Shown piece by piece: positions 19,006 to 29,095 of a DNA stretch of 64,000 bases; positions within the stretch are counted from its first letter, which is position 1; every line of letters begins with the position of its first letter. Below the pieces are notes generated by a model. That model was not told the DNA's origin. It saw only the letters and a program-made list of their open reading frames with translations, and searched no databases. Origin of the DNA: Pacificibacter marinus (GTDB lineage Bacteria > Pseudomonadota > Alphaproteobacteria > Rhodobacterales > Rhodobacteraceae); assembly GCF_900109555.1 (NCBI RefSeq), contig NZ_FNZV01000006.1, forward strand, positions 153,139 to 217,138, written 5' to 3'. The position numbers were made by a program, and so were the translations under genes.

Positions 19006-19376
19006 GCGAAAAAACCCCGTGCAACTGTGAGACCCAATGCAATGCCGCCGAGCGCCAAGGCCAAAGTGCCGAATACATATAGAGCGGCCAGACCGAATTG
19101 TCCGCGCTCGTAAATCGTTATCGCATCAAGCGAAAACGCCGAATAGGTGGTGAAACCGCCCAAGACACCGGTCATCAATAAAGGCGCAAATCGGTTGCCC
19201 GATTTTTCAGCCAAGACAACGACAAGAACCCCCATCAAAAATGACCCTAAAAAGTTGACGGTCATCGTCCCCCAAGGGAATCCTCTACCCAGCAAACGCA
19301 TCATGCCAATGCCGGTCAGGTAACGGGCCGAAGCCCCGATTGCGCCACCAAGGGCCACTTGGAGTAGAGGAGTCAT
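19002..19376 (-). CDS. crcB: Fluoride efflux channel CrcB/Fluc
   Basis: A 124-residue, four-helix membrane protein that exports fluoride as an antiparallel dimer. Family motifs are GGAIGASARY, GTMTVNFLGSFLMG (with the pore Asn) and GFLGGFTTYSAFS-like GVLGGFTTYSAFSLD. ATG at 19376 (MTPLLQVALGG) is used; upstream in-frame codons run back into rarA and do not resemble CrcB. I did not detect a convincing fluoride riboswitch in the 70-bp gap from rarA. Confidence 0.92.
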   Translation of the reverse strand: MTPLLQVALGGAIGASARYLTGIGMMRLLGRGFPWGTMTVNFLGSFLMGVLVVVLAEKSGNRFAPLLMTGVLGGFTTYSAFSLDAITIYERGQFGLAALYVFGTLALALGGIALGLTVARGFFA

Positions 19377-19446
19377 GATCAGTGTCCTTTTGCCTGTTCC
19401 TTGGGTCGCATGGGGTAAAATGTCAACAGATATAGGGCCCACAAGA

Positions 19447-20760
19447 TCAATCGTGTTCCCTTTGGGCCCGTAGCTTTTCAAAATACGCCACCCTCTTGGC
19501 CAAATCACGCTCGAAACCGCGCTCAACTGGGGCGTAGAATTTGGTGCGCGGCAAGGTTGCTGGGAAAAAGTTTTGCCCTGAAAATCCATCTTCAGAATCG
19601 TGATCATAAGCATAGCCAGCCCCAAACCCCTGCTCTGCCATCATTTTGGTTGGAGCATTTAGGATATGTTTGGGGGGTGGTTCCGACCCTGTTTTGCGCG
19701 CCGCTTCACGTGCTGCCTTATAAGCCATATACCCCGCATTTGATTTCGGCGCGAGCGCCAGATAAATCACCGCTTGCGCCAAGGCCAGTTCGCCCTCAGG
19801 GGACCCCAAGCGTTCAAACGTTTCCCATGCATGCATGCAAATAGACTGAGCTTGCGGGTCGGCCAAAGCGATATCTTCAACCGCCATGCGCAACAAACGC
19901 CGCGCAAGATAACGTGGGTCTTCGCCCCCTTCCAACATGCGCGCAAACCAATACAACGCCGCATCGGGATCGGACCCGCGCACCGATTTGTGCAATGCGG
20001 AAATCAGATTGTAATGCTCTTCGCCAGATTTGTCGTATTTCGCAGCACGCCGCATCAACCGCTTGCCAAGCTGGTCGGAATCCAGCGGGTCTTTGACCTT
20101 CCACGCCATAACCTGTTCAATCAGATTCAGCAGTGTGCGCCCGTCACCATCCGCCATCTCAAACAGAGTACTGCGGGCGCGAGCATCGAGCGGCATGGTG
20201 CGATCAAGGTCTTCTTCGGCGCGCGCCGCCATCTTTGACAGATCAGCAAGTGACAGCCGCTCCAAAATCATCACCTGACTGCGCGACATCACAGCAGCAT
20301 TCAATTCAAAACTTGGATTCTCAGTCGTGGCCCCAACAAGCAAGATGGTGCCGTCTTCCATATGGGGTAAAAAGCTATCTTGCTGCGCTTTGTTAAAGCG
20401 GTGAATTTCATCCACAAACAGCAGGGTACCCTTGCCGTTCTGACGTCGTAATTTGGCAGAATCAAAGACCTTTCGCAGATCAGGGACACCCGTAAAGATC
20501 GCAGATATTTGTACAAAATGCAGATCCGTCTCATCAGCCAACAGACGTGCAATTGTGGTCTTACCAACCCCCGGTGGACCCCAAAAAATGATTGATGACA
20601 ATGATCCAGACGCCAGCATGACACCTAGCGGTGCCTCGGGGCCGAGAACCTGAGATTGACCAATCACCTCTGACAAAGATTGCGGTCGCAACCTGTCTGC
20701 AAGCGGACGTGGGGCCAACGCTGTTTGAGGGGCTTCATCTGTATTAAAAAGATCTGACAT
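19447..20760 (-). CDS. rarA: Replication-associated recombination protein RarA
   Basis: A 437-residue AAA+ ATPase (RarA/MgsA, relative of clamp loaders) that acts at stalled forks. Walker A is GPPGVGKTT (about residue 62), Walker [12 protein letters not shown], sensor 1 [10 protein letters not shown]. The C-terminal tetramerisation domain includes [19 protein letters not shown] and [12 protein letters not shown]. Length and motifs are typical. It begins the downstream crcB-rluC-HAD-ATP12 series. Confidence 0.95.
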   Translation of the reverse strand: MSDLFNTDEAPQTALAPRPLADRLRPQSLSEVIGQSQVLGPEAPLGVMLASGSLSSIIFWGPPGVGKTTIARLLADETDLHFVQISAIFTGVPDLRKVFDSAKLRRQNGKGTLLFVDEIHRFNKAQQDSFLPHMEDGTILLVGATTENPSFELNAAVMSRSQVMILERLSLADLSKMAARAEEDLDRTMPLDARARSTLFEMADGDGRTLLNLIEQVMAWKVKDPLDSDQLGKRLMRRAAKYDKSGEEHYNLISALHKSVRGSDPDAALYWFARMLEGGEDPRYLARRLLRMAVEDIALADPQAQSICMHAWETFERLGSPEGELALAQAVIYLALAPKSNAGYMAYKAAREAARKTGSEPPPKHILNAPTKMMAEQGFGAGYAYDHDSEDGFSGQNFFPATLPRTKFYAPVERGFERDLAKRVAYFEKLRAQREHD

Positions 20761-20845
20761 ACGCAGACATTACGCCGCAAAGCGTCGCCATAAAAGAGAA
20801 AACGGGGCCGATATGGCGCGTCTCGGCCCCGATCATAAATGCATA

Positions 20846-21433
20846 CTAGTGCAATTTATTAGACAGATTTATTCGGATACAAGCGTTGTTGGTTCCGCCA
20901 ATGTCCATAACGCGGCCAATCACATCTATATCCAAACCAACGCGACGCCCCCAACGCGGGCCTTTCTCGGGAATCAAACCGATCACAGAAGTTGCACCAA
21001 GTTCACGCGCAGACAATGTCATCTCGTTAATAAGATTCATCTGCACACGCATGCGGCTTTTCGCAGGCACACGATGGGATACAAAAATGCGACTCGATTC
21101 CCAGATATGCTGCGCCACCGGCGCTTCACTAAACAACAGGTCAGGCGGAATACTGTCCAAAAGACCCCGCTGTGCGTCGCGGATCATATAAGAATAGATG
21201 CCACAATTTGTTGTAGTTGGCGTCAACCTAATGCCGGCTAGAACCTCGCCGAAATCATGTACCGCAATCCAACGGGATGCAGGTGTGTCGTATTGATCGT
21301 ATTCCATTCCATCTGCTTGCGGCAAATCCCATTTGGCTTGCTGAATAAAAGTTTCATGTCTAGCGCGAAGCATGTTCGCAAAAAGATCGCCATGGTTGTG
21401 CAGATTGGCAAAAGAAAGAGTGGTCGTTTGCAT
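20846..21433 (-). CDS. luxI: Acyl-homoserine lactone synthase (LuxI family)
   Basis: A 195-residue autoinducer synthase making an N-acyl-homoserine lactone from SAM and acyl-ACP. The invariant residues are visible: Arg25, Phe29 and Trp35 in RHETFIQQAKW, then Asp46 and Asp49, then GIRLTP with the conserved Arg, and WESSRIFV with the Glu-Ser-Arg triad. The acyl chain length cannot be read. It lies 53 bp downstream of the luxR-type gene on the same strand. Confidence 0.93.
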   Translation of the reverse strand: MQTTTLSFANLHNHGDLFANMLRARHETFIQQAKWDLPQADGMEYDQYDTPASRWIAVHDFGEVLAGIRLTPTTTNCGIYSYMIRDAQRGLLDSIPPDLLFSEAPVAQHIWESSRIFVSHRVPAKSRMRVQMNLINEMTLSARELGATSVIGLIPEKGPRWGRRVGLDIDVIGRVMDIGGTNNACIRINLSNKLH

Positions 21434-21486
21434 GATAGACTCCGGTGTTGGTTGATATTTTCAACGCAACGCAAGAGCGCTCACCA

Positions 21487-22098
21487 TCACAACAGCTTGA
21501 TCTCCTTGGCTTTTTGAATTGCCTCTGAAGTGGTCCGCGCCATTAGACGCTCTCGGGCCGAAACCAAACGCGCCTTAAGCGCGCTTTCGGATATCCCGAG
21601 TCTGGCCGCGGCAGCTGCGTGACGATCACCGCCCGCGATGCACCTGAGGGCCTGAAGTTGAGCCTGTGTCAAATCTGTTTGGGGTTCAGAAACTTCATGC
21701 AATGTCCGTACAATGGTGGCGATTTTTGCAATTTCAGCATCTGTAAACTCGCGGTCAGAGCGGGAACACCCGACAATTGATCGCGATTGAACCGGCCCAC
21801 AGGACACAGCCATACCGTAGTTCAGGCCGAATTCTGCGGCCTGCCTCCAAATTTTAAATGGATCGGGGAGTTCTATTTCGCTCCACCTTGTTTGCCCTTC
21901 AGTGCTCAGGCCCCAAGCAATCATCGGATCGCGGAGCGCATATGCATTTAATGTGTAATGTTCCAACCACTTCGGATCATACGTCGATTGATAGACCAAG
22001 GGCGTCGCAAAACGAATATGCAAGCCGGCGGTGTAACCGACCGGCGCCGCGGCGCGGAGTTGGGCAAATAGACGATTAAGTTCGGAGGTACTGGACAT
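21487..22098 (-). CDS. luxR: LuxR-family autoinducer-responsive transcriptional regulator
   Basis: A 203-residue two-domain regulator. The N-terminal autoinducer-binding domain keeps the ligand-pocket signature: TYDPKWLEHYTLNAYALRDP supplies the Trp, Tyr and Asp that contact the lactone ring, followed by GLNYGMAVSCG. The C-terminal helix-turn-helix covers LTQAQLQALRCIAGG to ISESALKARL. ATG at 22098 is preferred; an upstream in-frame TTG at 22218 would add 40 atypical residues. Neither has a strong ribosome binding site. It is paired with luxI directly downstream. Confidence 0.9.
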   Translation of the reverse strand: MSSTSELNRLFAQLRAAAPVGYTAGLHIRFATPLVYQSTYDPKWLEHYTLNAYALRDPMIAWGLSTEGQTRWSEIELPDPFKIWRQAAEFGLNYGMAVSCGPVQSRSIVGCSRSDREFTDAEIAKIATIVRTLHEVSEPQTDLTQAQLQALRCIAGGDRHAAAAARLGISESALKARLVSARERLMARTTSEAIQKAKEIKLL

Positions 22099-22381
22099 CA
22101 AAATACATTCACTATCAAAGGGAACGACAACAACCCTAAGGCGATCATCTAATTTGACGCTAAACCAAAGGTTATAGTTTGAAAAGACTGGATTGGGCAA
22201 ATTTGGAAGGTGAACCAAAGTGACCTAGCGGAACTTTTTCATCCGCGCTGATCGTAACGCTGATCGCTAAGGCGGCAACGTTCGAACCCGTCGCAACCAT
22301 AACGCGAAAATTTGGAATCACACATTCATTTATTTGATGTTTTGAAGGAGTCGTATGAAAAAGCACTCAACTAAAATAAAG
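22099..22381. other. Intergenic region upstream of luxR
   Basis: No gene is supported. CGCTGATCG is repeated in tandem at 22246-22254 and 22258-22266 (12-nt period), about 150 bp upstream of the luxR start. I found no clear 20-bp lux-box palindrome by eye. Confidence 0.5.
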
Positions 22382-22407
22382 AGGCCCCGCTCAAAAGAGC
22401 GAGGCCT
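22382..22407 (-). terminator. Terminator of the alpha operon (after rplQ)
   Basis: An 11-bp stem with one mismatch (AGGCC.CGCTC / GAGCG.GGCCT), AAAA loop, followed on minus by CTTTATTTT. It starts 26 bp after the rplQ stop. Confidence 0.8.
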
Positions 22408-22432
22408 AAAAAAACCATCAGTTCACGACGAC

Positions 22433-22858
22433 TTATGCGTCTGCGACTGTTCCGTCTTCCTCTGCAAGGCGCGCTTTGTCAGCAGCACCTTTAGCAGCGG
22501 CATCGCGCTCAACGAATTCGATGATCGCCATTGGCGCGTTGTCACCGTAACGGAAGCCAGCGCGTACGATACGCACGTAGCCACCTTGACGCTCAGCGTA
22601 GCGTGGGCCGAGGATGTCGAAAAGTTTCTGAGTGAATTGCTCTTGCTTCAACTGGGAAGCGGCTTGACGACGAGCGTGCAAGTCGCCGCGTTTGCCCAAT
22701 GTGATCAATTTCTCGATGATTGGACGCAATTCTTTTGCTTTTGGCAAAGTCGTTTTGATTTGCTCATGTTCGATGAGCGAGCCGGCCATGTTCGCGAACA
22801 TCGCTTTGCGGTGCTCGTGTGTACGGTTCAGGCGGCGGTAACCTCTAGCGTGACGCAT
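22433..22858 (-). CDS. rplQ: 50S ribosomal protein L17
   Basis: A 141-residue L17 starting [20 protein letters not shown], with [19 protein letters not shown] and [23 protein letters not shown] as family landmarks. It is the last gene of the rpsM-rpsK-rpoA-rplQ block. The 153-bp gap from rpoA contains a GGAGGGAC/GTCCCTCC hairpin (22981-23004). Confidence 0.97.
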   Translation of the reverse strand: MRHARGYRRLNRTHEHRKAMFANMAGSLIEHEQIKTTLPKAKELRPIIEKLITLGKRGDLHARRQAASQLKQEQFTQKLFDILGPRYAERQGGYVRIVRAGFRYGDNAPMAIIEFVERDAAAKGAADKARLAEEDGTVADA

Positions 22859-22980
22859 TATATATCTCCTATAGCGTGTTTTATACTTTGTCTGGCAGCC
22901 GATGCGTGTCAGCTACTCTCCTTGGGGTCCGGTTTTAAAAATCGATACCCAGATAGTCCCCGCACCAAGCGGGCATTTAT

Positions 22981-23004
22981 GGAGGGACACTCGCGCGTCC
23001 CTCC
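22981..23004. repeat. Intercistronic hairpin between rpoA and rplQ
   Basis: Arms GGAGGGAC (22981-22988) and GTCCCTCC (22997-23004) flank an 8-nt loop. There is no T-run on the minus side, so it looks like a processing or stabilising structure after rpoA rather than a terminator. Confidence 0.6.
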
Positions 23005-23011
23005 AAATTCT

Positions 23012-24028
23012 TTAGAACTGATCTTCGAATTTCTTAGCAAGATCTTCGATGTTCTCTGGTGGCCATTCTTCAACATCCATACCGAGGTGCAGCCCCATAC
23101 CGGACAACACTTCTTTGATTTCGTTCAAAGACTTGCGGCCAAAGTTTGGTGTGCGGAGCATCTCAGCTTCGGTTTTCTGAATAAGGTCACCGATATATAC
23201 GATGTTATCGTTCTTGAGGCAGTTCGCAGAACGCACTGACAATTCAAGCTCATCCACTTTCTTAAGCAGAAGTGGGTTGAACTCGAGACCATCGTCTTCT
23301 TCCTGACGGCTGGCAGACTCCGGCTCGTCGAAGTTGACGAAGATGCCCAACTGGTCTTGCAGAATGCGTGCAGCATAAGCCACAGCGTCTTCTGGTGTGA
23401 CAGAACCATCAGTTTCGATTTTCAATGTGAGTTTGTCATAGTCGAGAACCTGACCTTCGCGGGTCGGTTGCACGTCATAAGACACTTTTTTCACAGGTGA
23501 ATAGATCGCGTCGATGGCGATAAGGCCGATCGGTGCGTCTTCTGGTTTGTTTTTCTCAGCAGACACATAGCCTTTGCCAGTGTTTACTGTGAGTTCCATG
23601 AACAAATCAGCACCGTCATCGAGGTGACAGATCACGTGATCTTTGTTCAAAACTTCAATGCCAGCGGACTCAGAGATGTCACCAGCAGTGACAACCATCG
23701 GACCTTTTGCAGAGATGGAAAGGCGCTTAGGGCCCTCTACTTCCATGCGCAAAGCCACGCCTTTGAGGTTCAAGATGACGTCAGTGACATCTTCGCGAAC
23801 ACCAGCGACTGACGAAAATTCGTGCAATACGTTGTCGATCTGAACGGATGTGATCGCGGCACCTTGCAGTGACGACATCAAAATACGGCGCAGAGCGTTG
23901 CCGAGCGTAAGGCCAAAGCCACGCTCAAGTGGTTCAGCAATAATAGTCGCTTGACGTGCTGGCTCGTTGCCAGGCTTCACCTCAAGTTGCTGTGGTTTGA
24001 TGAGCTCGGCCCAATTCTTGTGGATCAT
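23012..24028 (-). CDS. rpoA: DNA-directed RNA polymerase alpha subunit
   Basis: A 338-residue alpha subunit. The N-terminal dimerisation domain contains [20 protein letters not shown] and [15 protein letters not shown]. The C-terminal domain that contacts DNA and activators begins near residue 250 and includes [16 protein letters not shown] and [12 protein letters not shown]. It is located after rpsK as in most bacteria; rpsD is absent from this alpha block, as in other alphaproteobacteria. Confidence 0.98.
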   Translation of the reverse strand: MIHKNWAELIKPQQLEVKPGNEPARQATIIAEPLERGFGLTLGNALRRILMSSLQGAAITSVQIDNVLHEFSSVAGVREDVTDVILNLKGVALRMEVEGPKRLSISAKGPMVVTAGDISESAGIEVLNKDHVICHLDDGADLFMELTVNTGKGYVSAEKNKPEDAPIGLIAIDAIYSPVKKVSYDVQPTREGQVLDYDKLTLKIETDGSVTPEDAVAYAARILQDQLGIFVNFDEPESASRQEEDDGLEFNPLLLKKVDELELSVRSANCLKNDNIVYIGDLIQKTEAEMLRTPNFGRKSLNEIKEVLSGMGLHLGMDVEEWPPENIEDLAKKFEDQF

Positions 24029-24148
24029 GCTGTAGCCTCCATTCTTGTCCCGAACCCATGTCCTAAAGTAGGGGACGCCCGAGGGGTCTTAAAAACGCAA
24101 AAACGGACCGCGAGCAAAATCGCCCGCGGCCCATAAATCGGTACGAAA

Positions 24149-24538
24149 TTATACGCGGCGACGCTTTGGTGGGCGACAGCCGTTGTGTGCCATTGGCGTC
24201 ACGTCACGGATAGATGTGATGTTCAGACCGATAGCGGCCAGAGCGCGCAAAGCGGACTCACGACCAGAACCTGGACCTTGAACTTCAACTTCCAAAGTTT
24301 TAACGCCATGCTCTTGTGCTTTTTTAGCAGCGTCTTCTGCGGCCATTTGAGCAGCATAAGGAGTCGATTTGCGCGATCCTTTAAAGCCCATTGTGCCAGC
24401 TGAAGACCAAGAGATTGCATTGCCCTGAACGTCAGAGATCAAAATCTTAGTGTTGTTGAACGTAGAGTTTACGTGAGCAACGCCTGTGGCGATGTTCTTG
24501 GAAACTTTTTTCTTAGTGCGACGGGTTTCACGTGCCAT
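24149..24538 (-). CDS. rpsK: 30S ribosomal protein S11
   Basis: A 129-residue S11 beginning [19 protein letters not shown], with [34 protein letters not shown] and the basic C-terminus [11 protein letters not shown]. It lies 15 bp after rpsM. A GC-rich hairpin (24105-24132) occupies the gap before rpoA. Confidence 0.98.
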   Translation of the reverse strand: MARETRRTKKKVSKNIATGVAHVNSTFNNTKILISDVQGNAISWSSAGTMGFKGSRKSTPYAAQMAAEDAAKKAQEHGVKTLEVEVQGPGSGRESALRALAAIGLNITSIRDVTPMAHNGCRPPKRRRV

Positions 24539-24553
24539 ATCAATTAGCCTCCC

Positions 24554-24922
24554 TTACTTCTTCTTGCCAGCGATGGCTTTCGCAGGACCCTTGCGAGTAC
24601 GTGCGTTGGTGTGTGTACGCTGACCGCGCACTGGGAGGTTGCGACGGTGACGCAGACCAATGTATGAACCGAGATCCATAGCGCGTTTGATGTTCATCTG
24701 CGTTTCACGGCGGAGGTCACCCTCAACTGTGTAGTTCGCGTCGATGTGCTCACGAATCGCAAGAACTTCTGCGTCTGACAGTTCGTTAACACGACGCGTT
24801 ACGTCGATACCAACTGCCGCACAGATGTCCGCTGCGGATTTAGAGCCAATGCCCGTTACATAGGTCAAAGCGATAGGAAGACGCTTGCCTGTCGGGATGT
24901 TTACGCCGGCGATACGAGCCAA
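24554..24922 (-). CDS. rpsM: 30S ribosomal protein S13
   Basis: A 122-residue S13 beginning [19 protein letters not shown] and ending in the basic [18 protein letters not shown] tail. The [18 protein letters not shown] segment is canonical. It is first in the alpha block, which has its own promoter candidate upstream and is separated from adk by 346 bp. Confidence 0.98.
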   Translation of the reverse strand: MARIAGVNIPTGKRLPIALTYVTGIGSKSAADICAAVGIDVTRRVNELSDAEVLAIREHIDANYTVEGDLRRETQMNIKRAMDLGSYIGLRHRRNLPVRGQRTHTNARTRKGPAKAIAGKKK

Positions 24923-25077
24923 TGTATATTCCTTTTTCGTTGCGGTTCCGTAGTACCGGAACCTTTTTTCACAACGGAAGCCCGCAAGTTTTCCACCTAC
25001 GGGCGCCAGCTGAATTCGATGATCTTCGCATTGGGAGCGACCCTTTTGCGAATCTATAACCCCATACGGGATGGGCT

Positions 25078-25106
25078 TGCATAATGCCGTGCCAAGCGGT
25101 GGTCAA
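25078..25106 (-). promoter_or_regulatory. Candidate promoter of the rpsM-rpsK-rpoA-rplQ block
   Basis: On the minus strand TTGACC (25106-25101), a 17-nt spacer and TATGCA (25083-25078) lie about 155 bp upstream of rpsM and downstream of the adk terminator. The -10 is weak. Confidence 0.4.
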
Positions 25107-25220
25107 GCCCTTAGGCGCACCACGTTTCTATTTCATTTAAGCAATTGAGAAATATAGGTCAGATCAGCAACTTCAACCCATGCGTGTGGCTAAAAATCGC
25201 ACCAACGCTATAGACACAAA

Positions 25221-25252
25221 AAAAAGCCGCGCCCAATAGGACACGGCTTTTT
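25221..25252 (-). terminator. Terminator after adk
   Basis: AAAAAGCCG (25221-25229) and CGGCTTTTT (25244-25252) pair with a 14-nt loop; the minus-strand 3' side is T-rich. It begins 17 bp past the adk stop and separates adk from the rpsM block. Confidence 0.8.
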
Positions 25253-25268
25253 CTAACTGTTGTAGAAC

Positions 25269-25910
25269 CTACGCAAGTGCTGCAGCTATATCGCTGGCAA
25301 CTTTTTCAACATCCTGAAGACCATTTACAGAACGCAGATCACCGCGCGCATAGTAGTAGCCGATCAAAGGGGATGTCTTTTTGTAGTATTCCATAAGGCG
25401 AGTCTTGAGGGATTCCTCATTATCGTCAGCGCGGCGCTTAAGGTCTGTTGACCCACAAGCATCACAGACACCCGCAACTTTGGTTGGCTTGGTGTCATCA
25501 TGATAAACTTCACCACAAGAGCCACAAGTGAAACGACCAGAGATACGTGCGACAAGCGCAGAATCATCGACCCGCATTTCAATCACGGCCTCAAGCTGGG
25601 CACCATTGCGAGACAACAGCTCGTTCAATGCATCAGCTTGCCCCAAAGTGCGCGGAAAGCCGTCAAAAATATATCCAGCAGCGTTGCCTTCGCGGATTTT
25701 TTCTTCGATCAAACCAATTACGATTTCATCTGTTACCAGCTGACCGGCGTCCATGACGGCTGCAACTTTCTGACCCATTTCTGTGCCAGACGTCCGCGCC
25801 TCACGAAGCATATCTCCGGTTGATAGCTGCACCATGCCACGCTCCTCCACGAGGCGGCGTGCTTGTGTTCCTTTACCCGCTCCGGGTGGTCCAAGCAGTA
25901 TAATGTTCAT
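25269..25910 (-). CDS. adk: Adenylate kinase (zinc-LID type)
   Basis: A 213-residue long-form adenylate kinase (AMP + ATP to 2 ADP). The P-loop is [10 protein letters not shown] at the N-terminus, with STGDMLR and [11 protein letters not shown] for AMP binding. The LID carries two Cys-x-x-Cys pairs, CGSC and CDAC, which bind zinc in this type. It overlaps the secY stop by 4 bp, the usual secY-adk coupling. Confidence 0.97.
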   Translation of the reverse strand: MNIILLGPPGAGKGTQARRLVEERGMVQLSTGDMLREARTSGTEMGQKVAAVMDAGQLVTDEIVIGLIEEKIREGNAAGYIFDGFPRTLGQADALNELLSRNGAQLEAVIEMRVDDSALVARISGRFTCGSCGEVYHDDTKPTKVAGVCDACGSTDLKRRADDNEESLKTRLMEYYKKTSPLIGYYYARGDLRSVNGLQDVEKVASDIAAALA

Positions 25911-27265
25911 CGTCTAGCGTTTCCTCTTTTGCTGCGTTTCTTACCGCGCAGTTGAGATTTCTCAATCAGACCTTCGTACTGGTGTGCAAGCAAGTGCGAT
26001 TGAATTTGCTGGATTGTATCCATCGTCACAGAGACGACGATCAAAACAGAAGTGCCGCCAAAATAGAAAGGAATCGTAAATTGGCTACGCAAAATCTCAG
26101 GTAAGAGACAAACTGCCGCAAGGTAGGCAGAGCCAATCACCAAAATACGCGCAACAATATAGTCCAAATGCTCTTCGGTTTTCTTGCCTGGGCGAATACC
26201 CGGAATAAAGCCGTTTTGGTTTTTCAGGTTTTCGGCAACTTCGTCAGACTTAAACGCAACGTTCGCAGTGTAGAAGTATGCAAAGAAAACGATCATCGCT
26301 GTGAAGAACAGCAAGTAAAGCGGCTGACCAGGACCAAAGTAGGCCAAGAGTGTCGACATCACAGGCCCCAGATCGGACTGACCAGAAAATGTTGCGATGG
26401 TCGTTGGTAAGAGCAGCAATGACGATGCGAAAATCGCAGGGATAACACCAGCGGGGTTCACCTTGATCGGCAGATGGCTAGACTGTGCATCGAATACCTT
26501 CATGCCTTGTTGGCGACGTGGGTACTGAATGTGAACTTTGCGCAAAGCCCGTTCCATGAAGACCACAAAGGCGATCACCCCGACGATCATCGCCAAAACA
26601 ATGACAATCACGAAAGGTGAAATCGCGCCAGAACGACCAGACGCAAGGAACTGTGCCAAGGCGCTTGGGATCTCGGCGACGATGCCAACAAAGATGATCA
26701 GCGAAATGCCGTTGCCAATGCCGCGGTTGGTGATTTGCTCACCCAGCCACATCAAGAACATGGTGCCGCCCACAAGCGTAATGATTACGCCAGCACGGAA
26801 ATACCAGCCAGCTTCGTGGGCAAGATCGCCTGCTTCCAAAGACGCGGCCAATCCATAGGCTTGAAACAACGCCAAAGCGACGGTCCCAAAGCGCGTGTAT
26901 TGGTTGATCTTTTTACGACCCTGCTCGCCCTCTTTCTTGAGTTGCTCAAGTTTGGGGACCATTGCGGTCATAAGCTGGATGATGATCGATGCAGAAATAT
27001 AAGGCATGATGCCCAGTGCAAAGATGCCCATACGGCCCAAGGCACCACCCGTGAACATCGACAAGATGCCACCGATGCCGCCAGACGCCTGTTCCATAAA
27101 GTCACGGAGTGCATTGGCGTCGATACCGGGTACGGGAATAAACGTACCTAAACGATAGACGATCAACAGACCGAGGGTGAAAATTATACGCTGGCGAAGT
27201 TCTGTGGCTTTCCCGAGGGTGCCCCAGCTCAGATTCGCCGCCATTTGTTCTGCTGCAGATGCCAT
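25907..27265 (-). CDS. secY: Preprotein translocase subunit SecY
   Basis: A 452-residue, ten-helix core of the Sec channel. Landmarks are [16 protein letters not shown] (helix 2 region), [34 protein letters not shown] in a cytoplasmic loop, and the basic C-terminus [12 protein letters not shown]. It lies between rplO and adk in the rplO-secY-adk block, with a CGCCGCCGA/TCGGCGGCG hairpin in the 102-bp gap from rplO. Confidence 0.98.
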   Translation of the reverse strand: MASAAEQMAANLSWGTLGKATELRQRIIFTLGLLIVYRLGTFIPVPGIDANALRDFMEQASGGIGGILSMFTGGALGRMGIFALGIMPYISASIIIQLMTAMVPKLEQLKKEGEQGRKKINQYTRFGTVALALFQAYGLAASLEAGDLAHEAGWYFRAGVIITLVGGTMFLMWLGEQITNRGIGNGISLIIFVGIVAEIPSALAQFLASGRSGAISPFVIVIVLAMIVGVIAFVVFMERALRKVHIQYPRRQQGMKVFDAQSSHLPIKVNPAGVIPAIFASSLLLLPTTIATFSGQSDLGPVMSTLLAYFGPGQPLYLLFFTAMIVFFAYFYTANVAFKSDEVAENLKNQNGFIPGIRPGKKTEEHLDYIVARILVIGSAYLAAVCLLPEILRSQFTIPFYFGGTSVLIVVSVTMDTIQQIQSHLLAHQYEGLIEKSQLRGKKRSKRGNARR

Positions 27266-27286
27266 TAGGTCTCTCTTTCACGATAA

Positions 27287-27317
27287 CGCCGCCGAACGGG
27301 TCTCCCGATCGGCGGCG
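27287..27317. repeat. Intercistronic hairpin between rplO and secY
   Basis: Nine-bp perfect arms CGCCGCCGA (27287-27295) and TCGGCGGCG (27309-27317), 13-nt loop, no T-run. It sits 21 bp before the secY ATG on the minus strand. Confidence 0.65.
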
Positions 27318-27367
27318 CTTGGAAAACATGGAATTGATGTAAGGGGCTCAGCCCCCTATCACAACCC

Positions 27368-27838
27368 TTATTCGGCCGCTTGTGCCGTAACTGTGAGAGA
27401 GCCGCCAGCTTTTGCAACAGCTTCAACAGCTGCTTTAGACGCGCCAGTCACAGTGATGTTCAATTTGGAAGTCGCTTCGCCTTTGGCGAGAACGCGGATA
27501 CCGTCGAGTTTGCGGCGGATCAAACCAGATGCAACAAGTGTATCTTCGGTGATCGCTGCTTTCGCGTCGATTTTACCTTCGGCAATGAATTTCTCGATAA
27601 GGCCAAGGTTCACAACTGCAAATTTCTTGCGGTTTGGTTTGCTGAAGCCACGCTTAGGCAAACGCATGTAAAGCGGCATTTGGCCACCTTCGTAGCCACC
27701 GATTGCAACACCTGAGCGGGATTTTTGACCTTTAATACCACGGCCACCCATTTTACCGGTGCCGGAACCAGGACCGCGACCTACGCGTTTGCGTGTTTTT
27801 GTGGCGCCTGGATTGTCGTGAAGTTCGTGCAGTTTCAT
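27368..27838 (-). CDS. rplO: 50S ribosomal protein L15
   Basis: A 156-residue L15 beginning [20 protein letters not shown], with [20 protein letters not shown] and [22 protein letters not shown] at 27838 fits the family; longer in-frame extension is not L15-like. rplO normally follows rpmD directly, but here 22.8 kb of unrelated DNA intervenes and rplO has its own promoter candidate. Confidence 0.97.
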   Translation of the reverse strand: MKLHELHDNPGATKTRKRVGRGPGSGTGKMGGRGIKGQKSRSGVAIGGYEGGQMPLYMRLPKRGFSKPNRKKFAVVNLGLIEKFIAEGKIDAKAAITEDTLVASGLIRRKLDGIRVLAKGEATSKLNITVTGASKAAVEAVAKAGGSLTVTAQAAE

Positions 27839-27933
27839 GTCGCTTCTCCTTGCCGGAACTGATCCCCAGCGACGGAAGATCAAACACGGCTTAAATTTGT
27901 TGATTCTCTGTAATCCAAATGGATCACTGCGCG

Positions 27934-27962
27934 CATATACGAGACATTGACGCACGTTTCAA
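27934..27962 (-). promoter_or_regulatory. Candidate sigma-70 promoter for rplO-secY-adk
   Basis: On the minus strand TTGAAA (27962-27957), a 17-nt spacer, and TATATG (27939-27934), about 95 bp upstream of rplO. Both hexamers are near consensus. This would let the distal part of the spc operon be transcribed despite separation from rpmD. Confidence 0.6.
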
Positions 27963-28171
27963 GCCTGCAATGACGCGCCAACATGAAAGACCCAGCGCAT
28001 TACATCACGGCGTCTGCACAACCGTTTGCCCCCAAAAGCGCCCTTGAACACCAATCAAACCCTCTCCTATAATGCATTTGAAGCTCCCAAGGCGGCACTA
28101 TAGGGCAATGTTTACTCTTTATTTGTGACGCGCATAGGCACGCATTTTCAGCACATTCAGGGAAATAAAAC

Positions 28172-29065
28172 ATGGGCTTTATGCACTCTATGACATGCGA
28201 GACCGAAGGCATTGCTTGCACAGCGCCTGTTGCTTGGCGTGCACTGGATGGCGTGTGCAGTATATTTTGGTCAGCGCAAGCGTCCAAAGGGGCCACGGGG
28301 TTTTATACGTCACCAGACCCTCGCATAATGTTGTTTTTCAACGATGTCTCAAGCCATATCCAAATCACAAACCGATCCAAAACATTCGAAACCAACGCGC
28401 GCCCCATGTTGCGAGCGATCTACGTGCCCGCCGGCATGCCCATGTGGACGCGGTTTTCGTCGGAACATCAGTTTTCACATCTGGATTTGCATTTGCACCG
28501 TGATTGGTTGCTGCGGCGATTGGCTCCAATACTCGGACGATCCATGGCGCAAACAACGATTCGAACATATGTAGAGTTGCAAGACGTCCAATCGCTGGAA
28601 GCCATCGCGCAAACATTGGTTGGTGAAATATCAAATCCAGCGCGCCACACACTTTTCGCCGAAAGCTTGGCAACCACGCTTGCCGTCGGCCTGTTGGATT
28701 TACCGCCTGAGACGCAGGAGCCTGTGTCAGGCGGGCTCACCCCCGCGCAAATGAACCACTTGCAAACACTTGTAGCCGCAAGCAATCGAAACAAGATCAG
28801 CATCGCAACGCTGTCTTCTGAAATTGGGCTATCGGAGAGTTGGTTTTGCCATGCCTTTAAAAAGACCAACGGCGTGACCCCACTGCAATGGGTGCAAGAA
28901 CAACGTCTCGATCAGGTCAAAGAATTGTTGGACACAAGCACAATCACAATTGCAGGGGCAGCTGCCGCTGTCGGATTTTCCGATCAAGCCCATTTGACGC
29001 GCGTGTTCCGACAATTCGAGGGAACAACCCCAGCGGTCTGGCGCCGCGCAAACCGCCAAAAATAG
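28172..29065 (+). CDS. AraC-family transcriptional regulator (iron island, left edge)
   Basis: A 297-residue AraC/XylS regulator. The N-terminal about 180 residues form a ligand or effector domain without an evident cupin signature. The C-terminal double helix-turn-helix is clear: IATLSSEIGLSESWFCHAFKKTNGVTP-like first motif (about 215-245) and ITIAGAAAAVGFSDQAHLTRVFRQ second motif, then GTTPAVWRR. It is convergent with the first TonB receptor gene (30 bp between stops) and divergent from rplO. Control of the island is inferred from position. Confidence 0.88.
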   Translation: MGFMHSMTCETEGIACTAPVAWRALDGVCSIFWSAQASKGATGFYTSPDPRIMLFFNDVSSHIQITNRSKTFETNARPMLRAIYVPAGMPMWTRFSSEHQFSHLDLHLHRDWLLRRLAPILGRSMAQTTIRTYVELQDVQSLEAIAQTLVGEISNPARHTLFAESLATTLAVGLLDLPPETQEPVSGGLTPAQMNHLQTLVAASNRNKISIATLSSEIGLSESWFCHAFKKTNGVTPLQWVQEQRLDQVKELLDTSTITIAGAAAAVGFSDQAHLTRVFRQFEGTTPAVWRRANRQK

Positions 29066-29095
29066 GTCCACCCGCACGCGGATGGACCCGATATC

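Noticed and set aside
22355..23239. A 294-codon plus-strand open frame across rplQ and the rpoA end
   Set aside because: It runs antisense to two certain ribosomal-cluster genes, has no recognisable protein features and no independent support.
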